Positions 26,350-38,600 of a DNA stretch of 64,000 bases are shown piece by piece (position 1 is the first letter of the stretch; each line of letters begins with the position of its first letter). Below the pieces are notes generated by a model. The model did no database searches. It saw only the letters and a list, made by a program, of their open reading frames with translations, and was not told the origin of the DNA. The translations under genes and the position numbers were made by a program. Source of the DNA: Circinella umbellata (Eukaryota; Mucoromycota; Mucoromycetes; Mucorales; Lichtheimiaceae); the NCBI GenBank assembly GCA_025093555.1, contig JAIWNF010000016.1:186001-250000 (forward strand). The letters are read 5' to 3'.

Positions 26350-26664
26350 ATTTCTCTCCCTTTCGTCTTTTTTTTTTCCAAATAAAAACATATCCGCATA
26401 ACAAAAAAAAATTGTAATATATATAAACTACACTCACACATATATTACCGTTGTATATATATATATATATATATATATATGTTATAGTAAGAATAAATAC
26501 TATCTGATTTAGATGTGTGGTGTCATAATGACTTGAATAATTTTATGTTACACAAAATCATAATTCCATTTGCATTAATACTTTAACTTTTTTTATATTC
26601 TTCATTGTTATATATAATCATACATGACTGAAAAAAGTAGTAGTATAAATAATAGGCTAATATA
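26350..26664. other. convergent 3' spacer
   Basis: About 315 bp between the nucleoporin stop and the stop of the first GST gene (convergent). It carries a (TA)n microsatellite at ~26454-26479 and poly-T/poly-A tracts. No gene seen. Confidence 0.6.
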
Positions 26665-27498
26665 TTATTTCTCTTGGTAATCAGGTTGTTTGTCTGGAAC
26701 AGTAGTCTTGAATTCAGGCAACGTCATCAAATGTTTATAGATGGATTCAATAATAGGATATTCAGACAAATTGACCGCAAACACCTCCTTTCCATTATAA
26801 CACTGAGGTGCCAACACCAAATCAGCCATTGTTAATTTATTGCCCACACAATATTTTGCTCCTTTCAAATCCATTCCAGTGGCTTCTAATTTGCTTTCAA
26901 GAGCCTTCAGTCCTCTTGCAATATGAGTATGTGCCCAGTCATTACATTTCTTGGGATTATCAGGGAACATCTCAGCCACTAACGCAGGGTTTTGAATGGG
27001 ATGAATGTCACACACAATTTCATAGACAATTTCACGCACCAGTGCACGTTCATATGGATCCTTAGGTAATAAAGGGTTTTTGTCTGGATACGTATCTTCA
27101 AGGTAACCAACAATAGCCATACTTTGTGTCAGTACTTTTCCGTCAGGTAAAATATATGCAGGTATCTTTTTACTTGGATTCACTTTTTCGAAATCTGAAG
27201 AACACTGTATATAGGAAGAAAGAGATTAATTCTCTACTTTTTTTTTTTTGACTCTAGATATATCAATTTGATAAAGTAGTTCTTTTTCTTTTTACCTCTT
27301 CTTTTTTAAATAAACTGATGGATCGATATTCATAATCAACATTTTTATATGCGAGTGCTAAACGAACACGCCAACTCGATGAGGAACGAAAAAAACCATA
27401 AAGTATTGGCTTCGTCTTAAAAGTTTTATATTTATTTTAGAAACGGCCATATGGATTTATTTATCTCTTTTTCCTAGTTTTTCATAATATCTTACCAT
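26665..27498 (-). CDS. zeta-class glutathione S-transferase / maleylacetoacetate isomerase (copy 1)
   Basis: GST-fold enzyme; zeta-class members isomerise maleylacetoacetate in tyrosine/phenylalanine breakdown or act on alpha-halo acids with glutathione. Exons 27496-27498 (only the ATG), 27296-27415 and 26665-27204 give 220 aa. The N-terminal thioredoxin fold has the zeta signature [15 protein letters not shown]; next come [28 protein letters not shown] (cis-Pro and glutathione-binding Gln-Ser) and an all-helical C-terminal half with [16 protein letters not shown]. It is ~80-90% like copy 2 by eye, from a recent tandem duplication. The family normally has Asp/Glu at the Gly of IVGYLE (copy 2 has Asp), so copy 1 has drifted there. 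Cytosolic or mitochondrial location cannot be told. Confidence 0.9.
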
Positions 27499-28284
27499 GT
27501 TTTAAATTTTTCAGTTGAGGAAAAAAAAAAAAGAATTGGAAGAATGGCTCATGATAGAAGGAATTAAATAAGAGTTTTAGTTCTTTGTTTTTTCCCTGAC
27601 ACCTTTCGACTATAACGTCCATGATTTTTTTTTTTTGAAAAAATATTTGCGTTAATAATAAAAAAAATATAAGAAATAACACCCAACACTTAATGTTACG
27701 AATTATAACTTTATTTTTTTACTGTAAATATTGTATGTAATATGTACCATGATGAGTTAGAACAAAATGTCATGGATACGTAAAATGCCAAATAAAATAT
27801 TCAAGTTGAAAAACTGCGGATGGGCCATGCCATGGAAACCGAGTATTCTTTTGTGTTCTTAATATGTAAAAAAACATTGTACATTGTTGCATAAGCTGAC
27901 ACCGTAAAACTCTAATTATCTTACATTTATTTTCCTATGTTATTAAGAACAGATGACCAAACAAATAATATTTACAATTTTTTTTGTCTATCTTTTTCAT
28001 TGATACAACTCTTTTTTAACTCCCAACTCCCCCAATTCTCTATTCATTATTTTTCCTAGAAGGTGACAAAGCTATCATACCACATGAAGTTTGTAGATAT
28101 CCATTTACGGTGTTTTTGAGTTTAAGAATTTGGTTTTTGGCTCTATTGGATATAAAATTACAAGAGATCAATATTTAATTCTTTGCCACTTGAGGAAAAA
28201 GAGTACGTATAATGATATTAAGTATTGTTTGTTGTAAATTTGGTTTAGGATAATCAATAGAAGGCTCTTTATTAAATGGTTTTG
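27499..28284. other. GST1 upstream region with duplicated block X
   Basis: Holds the GST1 promoter (27499-27760, similar to the region above GST2 at 30068-30335). A block at about 27769-28110 is repeated, diverged, at 31655-31950 above GST3. No coding frame was recognised. Confidence 0.65.
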
Positions 28285-28858
28285 TATACAAATTGATAGG
28301 GCAAAGATGAAGGTCTCCTTGGTAAAACGCATGCTATTGTTACAGAAAGGGTAAATATTATTTTTCATTTATTGCTCAATATCATATATATATATATATA
28401 TATATACAATTTACTAAATGTTTTTCTATTATTTCTGTAAAAAGAACACAATGCTACATTATATAGTACAATCTTGCCCAAAATGGTTAAAACTATGAAG
28501 AAAAACTCAATAAACTTCGAGAAGAACTTAAAAAAGTGTACAGAAGATCTGAACAAGTCTACTGTGGAACTTCATTAAGAAAGAGAAGAAACCAATAAGG
28601 CAAAAGAAGAAGCTGCCAAATTAAATCAACAATTGACAAATGCAGCCAAAGAAAAGAAACATTTGGGAATGAAAACACAAAGAAATAAGGTGACTTTCAT
28701 TAGATCAAAATAAGATCTCGAAATTAACCAGAGAATCGAATGCCTTAAATAAACGTGCAAGAAAAGAAGATGGAACCACTGATGTTATTAGCTGAACAAC
28801 CTGCTGCCAAAATGCAAAACCGAGAAACTTCCCCTACTATACTACTACTACCGAATAA
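28285..28858 (+). pseudogene. decayed duplicate of the 3' end of the TPR/Mlp nucleoporin gene
   Basis: Closely similar to nucleoporin positions ~25815-26349: the end of intron 12, exon 13, intron 13 and exon 14, down to the terminal GAATAA. Damage is plain. The copy of exon 14 reads GTGGAACTTCATTAA where the parent has GCAGAACTTGACAAA, giving a stop. There are small indels (for example GATGTTATTAGCTGAACAA against GAGGTAGCTGAACAA), the intron-13 acceptor region is rearranged, and no 5' exons or promoter exist. It is a by-product of the tandem duplication that made the second GST. Confidence 0.92.
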
Positions 28859-29191
28859 ATGTCTCCCTCCTTTTTTTTTAAAGCAAACAAACTACACTCG
28901 CCCACATATATTAGCGTTATACATATATCCTATACCAAACATTTATTCCAGCTATATGTATCGACTTGCTTTGATTTCAATCCTGATGAAAAAAAAAGAG
29001 TAAACAAAAAAAGATTTATAAGATCAGAATATAAAAGATGTTTTAGTATTCCTTTGTTGTCATAACGATTTACCATGTTACACAAAACAATCATTCCAGT
29101 TGCATTAATACTTGAACTTTTTTTTTCTTTATTATACAGTACGTGTATAAATAATCATCCATGAATAATAATCTACATATCATAGTTATCA
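28859..29191. other. spacer between nucleoporin pseudogene and GST2
   Basis: Counterpart of 26350-26664 in the duplicated block; partial similarity remains (for example the TTACACAAAA...CATTCCA stretch). No gene seen. Confidence 0.6.
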
Positions 29192-29726
29192 TTATTGTGG
29201 GGCATCAGGTTGATTTTCTGGAGCAGTAGCCTTAAATTCAGGTAACGTCATCAAATGTTTAAAGATTGAATCAATAATAGGATATTCAGACATATCGACC
29301 GAAAACCGTCTTCCATTGTAATACTGAGGTACTAATACCAAATCAGCCATTGTTACACTATTACCCACACAATATTGAGCTTCTTTTGGATCTTTCCCAG
29401 ACGCTGCTAATTTACTTTCAAGAGCCTTCAGTCCTCTTGCAATATGGGTGTGTGCCCACTCATTACGTTTTTCGACATTATCAGGGAAAATCTCGGCCAT
29501 CAAGCCAGGGTTTTGGATGGGATGAATGTCACACGCGATTTCGTTGACAACTTCACGTACCAATGCACGTTCATATGGATCCTTGGGTAATAAAGGATTT
29601 TTGTCTGGATAAGTATCTTCAAGGTAATCAACAATAGCCATACTTTGTGTTAATACTTTTCCGTCAGGTAAAATGTATGCAGGTATTTTTTTACTTGGAT
29701 TCACTTTTTCGAATTCTTCAGAACGC

Positions 29727-29758
<32 letters not shown>

Positions 29759-30067
29759 TAGTCCAAATCAATTCAACTTTTTTCTTCGCTCTAGATATAA
29801 TATAGACATATATTATTTCAATAAAATAAGGACTTTTTTTTCTTTTACCTGTTCTTGTTTAAGTAAATTAATAGGTCGATAATCATAATCAACCTTTTTA
29901 TATGCGAGTGCTAAACGAACGCGCCAAGTTGCTGAAGAGCGAAAATAACCATAAAGTACAGATTTTTTCTAAAAAGTTTATATTTATTTATAATTGTAAA
30001 TAAGAACAACGTATAATTTTATTTATTTTCATAGTTCTTGATAATCACTTACAGTTTCGTCAGTCAT
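29192..30067 (-). CDS. zeta-class glutathione S-transferase / maleylacetoacetate isomerase (copy 2)
   Basis: Paralogue of the preceding GST. Exons 30053-30067, 29849-29968 and 29192-29725 join to 222 aa. It has the zeta signature [39 protein letters not shown] followed by IVDYLE (Asp retained), a DIHPIQNPG loop and [16 protein letters not shown] in the helical domain. The coding first exon encodes MTDET, unlike copy 1 whose first coding exon is only the ATG. Same intron positions as copies 1 and 3. It lies in the duplicated copy of the nucleoporin-GST block, so it arose with the pseudogene just downstream of its 3' end. A likely role is aromatic amino-acid catabolism or glutathione-dependent detoxification; the reaction cannot be fixed from sequence. 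Confidence 0.92.
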
Positions 30068-30405
30068 GCTTTAAAAATTGAAGTAGGGAACCAAAAAAAA
30101 AAAAAAGAGTGGAAGAATCGAATTATGATCGAGGGATTTAAATAAAAAAGTTTGAGTTCTGTTTTTTTTTCCCACGCCCTTTCTATCCATCACCATCACT
30201 ACTATTTATCCGACAGAGGTTCATCATAAAGAGATTTGCATTAATAATAAAAGATGGTAATAAATAACGCTATTACGTTCAATATTACAAATCATAACTT
30301 TATTGCATAGACTATAATACCATGAGCAGCATGATTCACTTATATGATAATAATAATAATGAACATCCCCCTTGTACTATTATTATTAATCCTTTTATTC
30401 GAATC
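30068..30405. other. GST2 promoter / GST3 3' flank
   Basis: About 340 bp. Up to ~30335 it resembles the region above GST1 (shared TTAATAATAAAA and ATAACTTTATT segments), so this boundary marks the far end of the duplicated unit. Confidence 0.6.
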
Positions 30406-31354
30406 TTATGGTGATGCTGCACATTGTTTAGCAGGCGAAGTATCGATAAATTCCTTTACAGATAAAAGATGATGATGAATTGCTCCAATGATTGGATAAG
30501 GAGCCAATGGCACTTCATAACGTACTGCATTATAAAATTGAGGCACTAATAAAAAGTCAGCCATCGTAATCGTGTCACCCACACAATATTTACTTCCAGC
30601 TGGAACATAATTTTCTTCTCTAATTAATCTTAACTTGGCTTCCAAAGCATTAAATCCTTTTATAATTTGTTTTCTTGCCCATGCTGCCACTTCATCTTGA
30701 TTTTCAAATAATTGTTTAGCAAGTCCAGTATTTTGAAGCGGATGAATATCGCATGCAATTTCATTACAGATTTCTCGCACAATAGCACGTTGAATTGGAT
30801 CAGATGGTAAACAAGGCTTAGTATCGGGATAGACTTCTTCCAAGTATTCCATAATGGCAATGCTTTGAGTGAAGACTTTGCCCTCCGCTGTAATAAAAAC
30901 AGGGATTCTTTTACTTGCATTGACCTTGGCAAGTTCTTCAAGCTACGTGCCACAAGACGATAATAAACAAAACCAAACAAAAAGTGGTTTTGGTTATATG
31001 ATTATGTTCTGGATTATTACTTTTTTCCACAGTAGAATTTTACAGCTTCACAGACTCAGCTCTTTTTCTTTTTTTTTTTTTGGGAGGGGGGAGGGGAGAG
31101 AAGGATTTAAAAACTTACATGATCTTCATTATGAAGGTCTATGTTACGATCTTCATAGTCAACGTTTTTCCATGCAAGCATTATACGTACACGCCATGTT
31201 GCGGATGATTGAGGACTGCCATAAAGAATTGGTTTTGAGAAATATGGCTACGTATAATAAATTCATTTTATTAAATATAATATTCTATAAAAAAATCATG
31301 ACTATTTTTTATAGTTTTACATTTATAGATGGTGTTGATACTCACACTTGTCAT
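30406..31354 (-). CDS. zeta-class glutathione S-transferase / maleylacetoacetate isomerase (copy 3, diverged)
   Basis: Third tandem paralogue, much more diverged. Exons 31346-31354 (MTS), 31119-31247 and 30406-30942 join to 224 aa. The zeta signature is [20 protein letters not shown]; then NASKRIPVFITAEGKVFTQSIAIMEYLEE with a Glu in the glutathione-binding turn, CDIHPLQNTG and CVGDTITMADFLLVPQFYNA. The C-terminus ends with an Ala/Ser-rich KQCAASP tail. Intron positions match the other two copies, so all three descend from one spliced ancestor. Its greater divergence suggests it is the older copy or has a separate substrate preference. Confidence 0.92.
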
Positions 31355-33082
31355 CTGAGTAGTTCCTTTTTGGAAAAGAAATTGTATATAGTTTGAAAAG
31401 AAAAGCGTTCTTGATATTTACTACGCAATCTTATTAATTTATATATTTATACAAAGCCACATATGACCTTACATATGAGAATCTGTAATACCTATTAAAG
31501 CTATAATAGTTCAACATACGTACATTAATAAATATTTATGTTTCAAATAACATATAATTACACATATATAATAGCTTTACACCACATTTTTATAACTATA
31601 TTGGTTATTTTAATTGTTATCAAAGCAGGCTTTTTTTATATGTCACCCGTTACAGAACAAAATGACGGGGATTCTACTAAAATATTCAAGTTGAAAAGCT
31701 GCGGATGAGCCGTTGCCATGGAAACTGGTGTTCCTGTGTACAAATTTATTGTGCATTATTGCATAAGCTGGCACTATAAAACTTTAATCAGTACAATAAT
31801 TTTTTTATGCTATAGAAAAGATTACTAAACAATTGCTGTCACTATACTAGTCTATCTTTTTTCATGTGACTCTTCCCCAATTCCCCGTTCATATGTTTCA
31901 CAGAAGGTTACAGGTAGGTATCACTGCTCAGCATAAAGTTTATAGATGTTTTGTATTTATGAATATAAAAACTGGTAAGAGAAAAATCTATTTTCTTAAT
32001 TCTACGTATGTACCAGATACGTATGAAATTTCAGAGATCAATATACTTCTTCGTATACTAGGGTATAACTTTTGTTTGAGAATGAAAGGTTACTCAATTA
32101 TTATATTGGATATTGAAAGATTTTATTGATAAAAAAAAAACACAATGATGAAGAAAATATGTAAATAGTATACCACGATTTTTATTATGTATTATGTTCT
32201 ATTGAGTAAATAAATAAGCGTCCTGATTTATAAATGAGTATCTGAGTTATGATTACAAGTAGAATATATATATATGTGATTAATAAGGGGTGAAAGGTAC
32301 GGAATATAAGAGAGTATATGTTACTATCTGTAAAGAGCTATATGAGTGTGGATTAAATCAACCAGCCTACTTCATCTTCGCATCTACGCGGATTGAGGTC
32401 CCTCGCTTCATTTCGTGTCAAGGGTTATCAATTAAATTTATTGTCGCTGCTGAGTACGGGTAGAAACGCACGCGGACGGTCCCTTCCATTCACTTTTTCC
32501 TACGGGTGGAGCACTCACCGAATCACTAGTTTCATCAATGCTCTTGGTTCTTCCGTGAATGTTTTGGGTATAACTTCTTCTCTGATAAGTATTCTTCATA
32601 TTATATTTTTCACTTTCAATGCTTGTCTAGAATAATGGCACTCAAGTTAATCAATCTAATACACGTATATAAACTATTTTATCTTAAAGAATAAAGTCAA
32701 AGTTTAATGCATTCTTCAGGAAAATAATATACTTATGTCCAGGCAGCTTATCTCTTTAAAATTTGAAATTTCAACCCCGTTAGTTGAATGGAAAACAATA
32801 GAAAAAGAAAAGTCTTTTGTCTGTAAACAATGCTAGTTATATGTGCTTTTTATATAACTTTTTAATCTCATCATTCAACTGTAATCAACTCTCAATAAGA
32901 TAAAATATCCATTGCCAAAAAAGAAAAATATGAAAAATATGAATAAGAATAATATTTAATAAACTAAATAGTATAATTTTTTACAAGAAAAACAATGGTA
33001 AATGTGATCCATGTGAAAAGAGATATTTGTTTCCCTTTTTTGGAATAAATAGAAAATAAAATTAAATAAAGTCTAAAAAATT
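31355..33082. other. GST3 upstream region: block X' and a GC-rich island
   Basis: Contains a diverged copy (X', ~31655-31950) of the block above GST1. A GC-richer segment at ~32345-32560 stands out from the AT-rich background but has no recognisable gene; an 80-codon plus frame over it shows no known domain. The rest is AT-rich spacer including the 3' UTR of the ketopantoate reductase gene. Confidence 0.55.
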
Positions 33083-34802
33083 CTATTGAATACGGAACCG
33101 TTCAGGTGATTGCTTGACAGTCTTTTGAATAGCCATAAGAATATTATACATCATTTCCAAGTTAGGAACTTCCATACCCTTTGCTTTTGCACGACCCAAA
33201 GGAGTACCAAGAATTACACTAATTTCCATAGGTTGACCACGTTCAAAATCAAGAAGCCTAGATTCATATATATATACATATATTAATAAACAAGAAACAA
33301 GAAACCCATTGGAGGAAAATAATCATAACATATGGTACACTTGTATAATAATACTTACATGGAAGGCTAAGATCGAGTCATCCATTATTGTTAACCAGCA
33401 AGATAAAAATATAAATAACATATGAATTATTTATAATTAGTTTTCATTCTCTTTTTTTATTCCATTCCTTTTTTTTTTTTTTTTACCTTGTAATCCATAG
33501 CAGTGGCACGAGTACGTTCTAACATAGTTTCAATTTGTTCTTCTGTATTATATTCATATCCCACAGCATTAGCAGCTTCAATCATCTCATGCATTAATTT
33601 CTTTACAGTTGTCATGGCTTCTGGACAATTCAAAACTTCGGTTGTATTCATACGTGCGACGGTACAAACAGGAGAGAATGTAGCATTCCAAAACAATTTC
33701 TGCCAGCGAACTTGTTCAATATCCTTAACAGTACTAACAGTACATCCACCCTTACGTAAAAGATCAACGAATGAATCCAAATGTTTTTCAGCGTTGACAG
33801 GAGATGCTAAATAATTACCAGCAATAAGTGATTCATCACCCACCATCTTTATATGACCTGGAGAAGTTTGTGAAGTACCAATGTATCTAATAAATAAAGT
33901 AGTTTGAATGTTATAAATATAATCATTTAAAGCCTTATGCCGCCTTCTCTTCTCCTCTTCTCTACTTCAACTTACGCAACAATCGAAACAATGGGATTAT
34001 CAGGGAAACGCTCAATGATAGGATCTTCAACACCCAAACCATTTTGAATCAAAACGATAGTTGTTTTACCCTTGGTGATAGCTGGTGCAATAATATCAGG
34101 AACAGAATAAACATCAGGTAAACTTTTAGTGGTTACCATGACATAATCAAAGGGTTCCTCAGGAACAGACTTGACAACTATACATATATATTGATTTAAC
34201 ATGTTCATTAAAGAAAATGGTTATCATTAAGAAAAGTATAAAAGAGAAGAAAATTGTAAAAAAAAAGTGAATGAGGGAAAAACCAACCTTCATTAGGAAC
34301 AAAAGTTTCTTGACCAAACTTTTTAGAATCAATCTTTAAACCATTGTTGCGAACAGCTTCATAGTTAGATCGACATACTGTTGTAACATGAGCATTTTTG
34401 GACAATCGCCAACTATAAATGGCACCGATCGCACCAGTACCGACTTTTATTTAGATCATTGAAACCAAAAAAAAAAAGTAAAAGTATTAAAGTCAATAGT
34501 AAAAATATAAAGTAAGCAAAAACCCTAATTTATTATGGTAATAAAAATAAACAATTAATTTTACCTGTGAGAATTCTAGGAGAAGTAGAAGGCGTCATGG
34601 AATCTGTAGTATAGGAACGAAAACGAGAGAGAAACAAATGTTGTTGTTGATTGTTACTGTGAAGATGAAAATTCTTTATGGATGATCGTGGAATCACCGA
34701 TGTAAGGTTCCGATACGTCCGAGACTTCGGGAGATTCACAGGAGTAAAGATTTTACTATTATTTGTTAAAGGATGGGATCTTAAAGTCGATAAGCGCATC
34801 AT
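33083..34802 (-). CDS. 2-dehydropantoate 2-reductase (ketopantoate reductase), probably mitochondrial
   Basis: NADPH-dependent reduction of ketopantoate to pantoate in vitamin B5/CoA synthesis. Exons 34565-34802, 34288-34443, 33976-34177, 33487-33886, an 8-nt micro-exon 33359-33366, and 33083-33257 join to 392 aa. The first ~65 residues are basic and Ser/Arg-rich without acidic residues, a likely mitochondrial presequence. The Rossmann motif VGTGAIGAIYSWRL spans exons 1-2; the catalytic domain shows TTKSLPDV, IQNGLGVED and the conserved EQVRWQKLFWNATFSPVCT (Lys and Asn of the active site). The C-terminal domain reads AMDYK-PSM-LLDFERGQPMEISVILG, where PSM comes from the micro-exon. The ATG at 34802 is the first in frame. 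Function is ApbA/PanE-like (yeast Pan5). Confidence 0.93.
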
Positions 34803-35638
34803 AATTTTTTTTTGAGCCACTGTGCGTTATCAGTTAAAATGTTAAAGAAAGAAAGGGAAATAATAGATAAAAAGAGAAGTAATTTTTTTTTTTGCTCCAG
34901 GGTTGTGCTCAGAAGTGCGGGGAAGTATTTATATGCAAATCATAGTTCGTTCCTGAACCAAAAAAACTCAGTTGTCAAACAAGAAAAATATTTTTCATTG
35001 TACCATTACTCATTCATACTGCATTAACAATATTCATCATCCATTATTTTTATAAGCTTGAGTAAACCGATAATTTATTTCAGTATATAATAAATGGTGT
35101 TTGTCAAATAAATGATCTGTTAAAGATGGGAAAAAATATAAAATACAATATAAGGTATAAATATTTAGCCAATACATATTATGAAACATTAAGAGGAAAA
35201 ACATTAATCCTAAAGAAAATATGTCAGATAAATTACCTTAATACTAATTTAAGCTTTAAATACTTTTTCCATTGACAAAGCAAAGAAGAATGATTCTGGC
35301 CTCATTCTTTTGAAATAAGATCTTTATACTATCAGAAACAAATAAAAGAAAACACTGTATACACTAAATAGCTTAGATATCTATATACATATCAATTTAT
35401 AGCGAACAATAATGGTACGTAGCTGATCTTTTTTTTTCACTGCTTATTATCATATGTATTAATCGACAATAGAGCATACAATAAATTAAAAATTAAAAGA
35501 AAAGGGGAAGATGGGGTATATTATTATGAAATAAAAGGGACTACTACGAGTAAGAAAATTTACAAAAAAAGAGAACGGAGAGTTGAATTGTATACTTGTA
35601 TATATATATGACTATTAATAATATTATTATCGTTATTG
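34803..35638. other. intergenic, no gene seen
   Basis: AT-rich. The first ~200 bp should be the ketopantoate reductase promoter; the rest leads to the 3' end of the Rho1 GEF gene. Only chance ORFs. Confidence 0.5.
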
Positions 35639-38600
35639 TCATCGACTTGTGTGTGATGATGATATACTTTGACGATTTGGTATAATACGATCAAGTCGAA
35701 AGATATATTGATAGCACTCATTAGCTGGATCTGTCATCATACCAAAAAACATTGGAGTGTCTGATCGATAAACATAATGAGCACTTAATGCTTTAATATT
35801 ATGACCACGAATTACTTGTTCACGTTCACCCTATCATAATTAAAGCGATCATGTTAGATTTACCATAAAGCAATGCCTACTGAATTATATATATATGTAT
35901 CTTACCGTAAAAATATTCCTCACTTCAATAAATGATTGATCAAATGCTATGATATAAGGATAATCGAATGCATATCCTTCAGGTGTTCCTTCCCATTCAA
36001 TTAAGAAATCAGGATGAGCACGATTCCCTTCTCCATCAATATAAAACGCAAATTCTATTTTTTACATTTGTTAATTAAAAAAAAACATTTGCATTATTTC
36101 AAAAACAAGTAGCTTATTTCATAATAACTTACCATCATAACATACGATATGCTGTGCTTCTGGTGTTCGAAACATGACAATACGTTTTCGTGTTGGAATC
36201 AAATGATCTTTTTCTTTTACAGTAATAAATCTGAGCATGGGATCCTCAGGATTAAGTAGAGCTATTTTTAGAATTAAAAAACAAAATAAGCATGAGAAGG
36301 TAACGAAAATCATTTCCTTTTTTTTTTTTTGCTGCGTGTGTGTGTGTGTGTGTGTGTCTTTTTTTTTATAGATTTAACTTACGTCGAAACATTTTATTTG
36401 TATCACGCATATCCCAAATGATAACACCGCGCGATGTCGTCACTAACATTAATGATTTAGACAATTCAATATCCCATATTTCACTTGGAACACCATAGAC
36501 AGAAAATTGACGCATTGGTACATCCAAAGGAGATGGCACCTTTCCAGGTGCATCTGACCTTCTATGACGATATTTTTTATGGTATTCTTCAGGCCTTTGT
36601 GCTTCAAACACAGTAATTGTCGTTTGTAAAGTTGAAATTCTTGGTACACATACAAGATGTCGTTTTAAACAAAATCCAACATGGAAAAATGGTACATGAG
36701 TTCTGATTTTGTTGGAAGGAGGTCGATCTTTAGGACTGCCATTCACTACAGATAATGCATATTCATATAATGTGCGATCCGCTAATACTAATAACTTCTG
36801 TGCTGATGGAAGTACGGCTACTTGTGTTACTCTTTCAATTGATAATACTTTTCGAGGAACACTCGATTGTTCAGTATGACCTACATAGACACCATCATCA
36901 GCTGCAAGAACATATTGTCGACCATCATCTAATAATAGTAACATGATAATAAAAAATGATTTAGTATTCAATGATTTTGTACTATATGTAGATAAAAAAA
37001 TTTATATGTTCCATGTGTATTTGTTTGTGAGTTATGTGAAAATATAACGTACTGAATGTCACCATGTGATTAATCTTTGTTAGAACGAAAAAATGGTGTT
37101 CTTTTACTGCTGGTATCGGTGCAAATAAAACATGCCGTTTATCATGATATAATTGGATATCATGAATTTTGTCAAACCATGGTCTTCTAGCAGGTACAGA
37201 TGATGAATAAAGAGTCAGGCTACCAGCGCCTTTTCTTCCCAAATGTGTGAAAGTAATAGGGAATTGTGATCGAGAAGTGATAAATCCCCCTGCGCCACCG
37301 CCACTACTTGTATTACCTCCGATAACGTTATTTACAACACTTGTGCCACTATCAGTCGATCCACGCATCGCTGGATGGGGTCCCATCGTTGTTGCATTTG
37401 CACCAGGAATATAATAATGAGATATAATAGTGTTAGTAGGTCGTCGTCCTTTTCCAGAGTCTGCAATAGATACTGATAATAAGTCAACAGGAATAGGCTA
37501 TGTATTTGACAATATATAATAGATTTTTTTTTGTTTTGTTTATAATATTAGAATTTTTGATTAATGTAGCTAATAAATAACATAAATTAACTCAGCCTCA
37601 TTATAACAACCCATCCCTTACTTGTCGCTGGAATACTATGAATACTTACAGGTCGTTGAATAATATAATGTTGTTGTGCGTTTTCAACTTTGATTTTGGC
37701 GATAACAAGATAGTGATCAAAAAGAAGAACTTGAAAATCATTTGAATCTGTAATATGTGATTTACGTAATTTATCTTCTTTAATAAGTTGGCGTTCCTCA
37801 TCACTCAGCCTCAAATCCTAAATAAATAAAAAGAACAGAAAAAATAAAGTTCACAAATGAGTTAGTGTCATTTCTTTTTTATCCTCCACCTTCCTCCCCC
37901 ACTTTTTTTTTTTTTTTTTTTTTTTGGTTCATTATTACTATTAGAACTTACAATAGCATCCTCTGGATTTTTAAAACGTAAATATGCGTTAATACGATCC
38001 AAATCAAACCTATTTTTGGCTCTTCCCGCAGTTGTATTCATTCGTATCAATATTTCTTTAATTGTCTCCATTACTTTGGGTATTACTTGAGTATCTGAAT
38101 TATTTGAAGGTGTATATTTTAAAATACCCTCTAATAATAGATTATAACGTCCAATACGAGTTGTAGGTTGTGATAAGTATCCATTCAATTGTAATTTCCG
38201 TGATACAGGATGGTCTTCTGTTTTCTAAATAGAGTAATGATATACAGTTAAGCATTTTATAATGTTACTCGAAATTTAAAAGAATAATCATTTAATTTCC
38301 ATCCCCCCACCATCCATCCCCCCCCCAAAAAAAAATTCCCCTTCTCATCAGTCTCTTTGATAACCAATGTCATCTTAATAAATGTATTATAATCTTGTTT
38401 TTATTTTTACTTACTTTAGCAAATGCAGCAAATGCAGGATTAGTTGTACGTTCTTGATCTAAAAGATATCTAGCATTATATTGACTTGCACCATATTCAA
38501 TAAAAGGATCGAATCGATCAACAAAATCAAGCATCACATCCCCAATACTCGATACAATAGGATCTTGAGCTTGTCGAACGTGAAAAGCATTTAACATTTG

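Noticed and set aside
32393..32635. 80-codon ORF over the GC-rich island
   Set aside because: No domain; the composition changes midway and no introns connect it to a longer frame. Kept only as an unexplained GC-rich segment.
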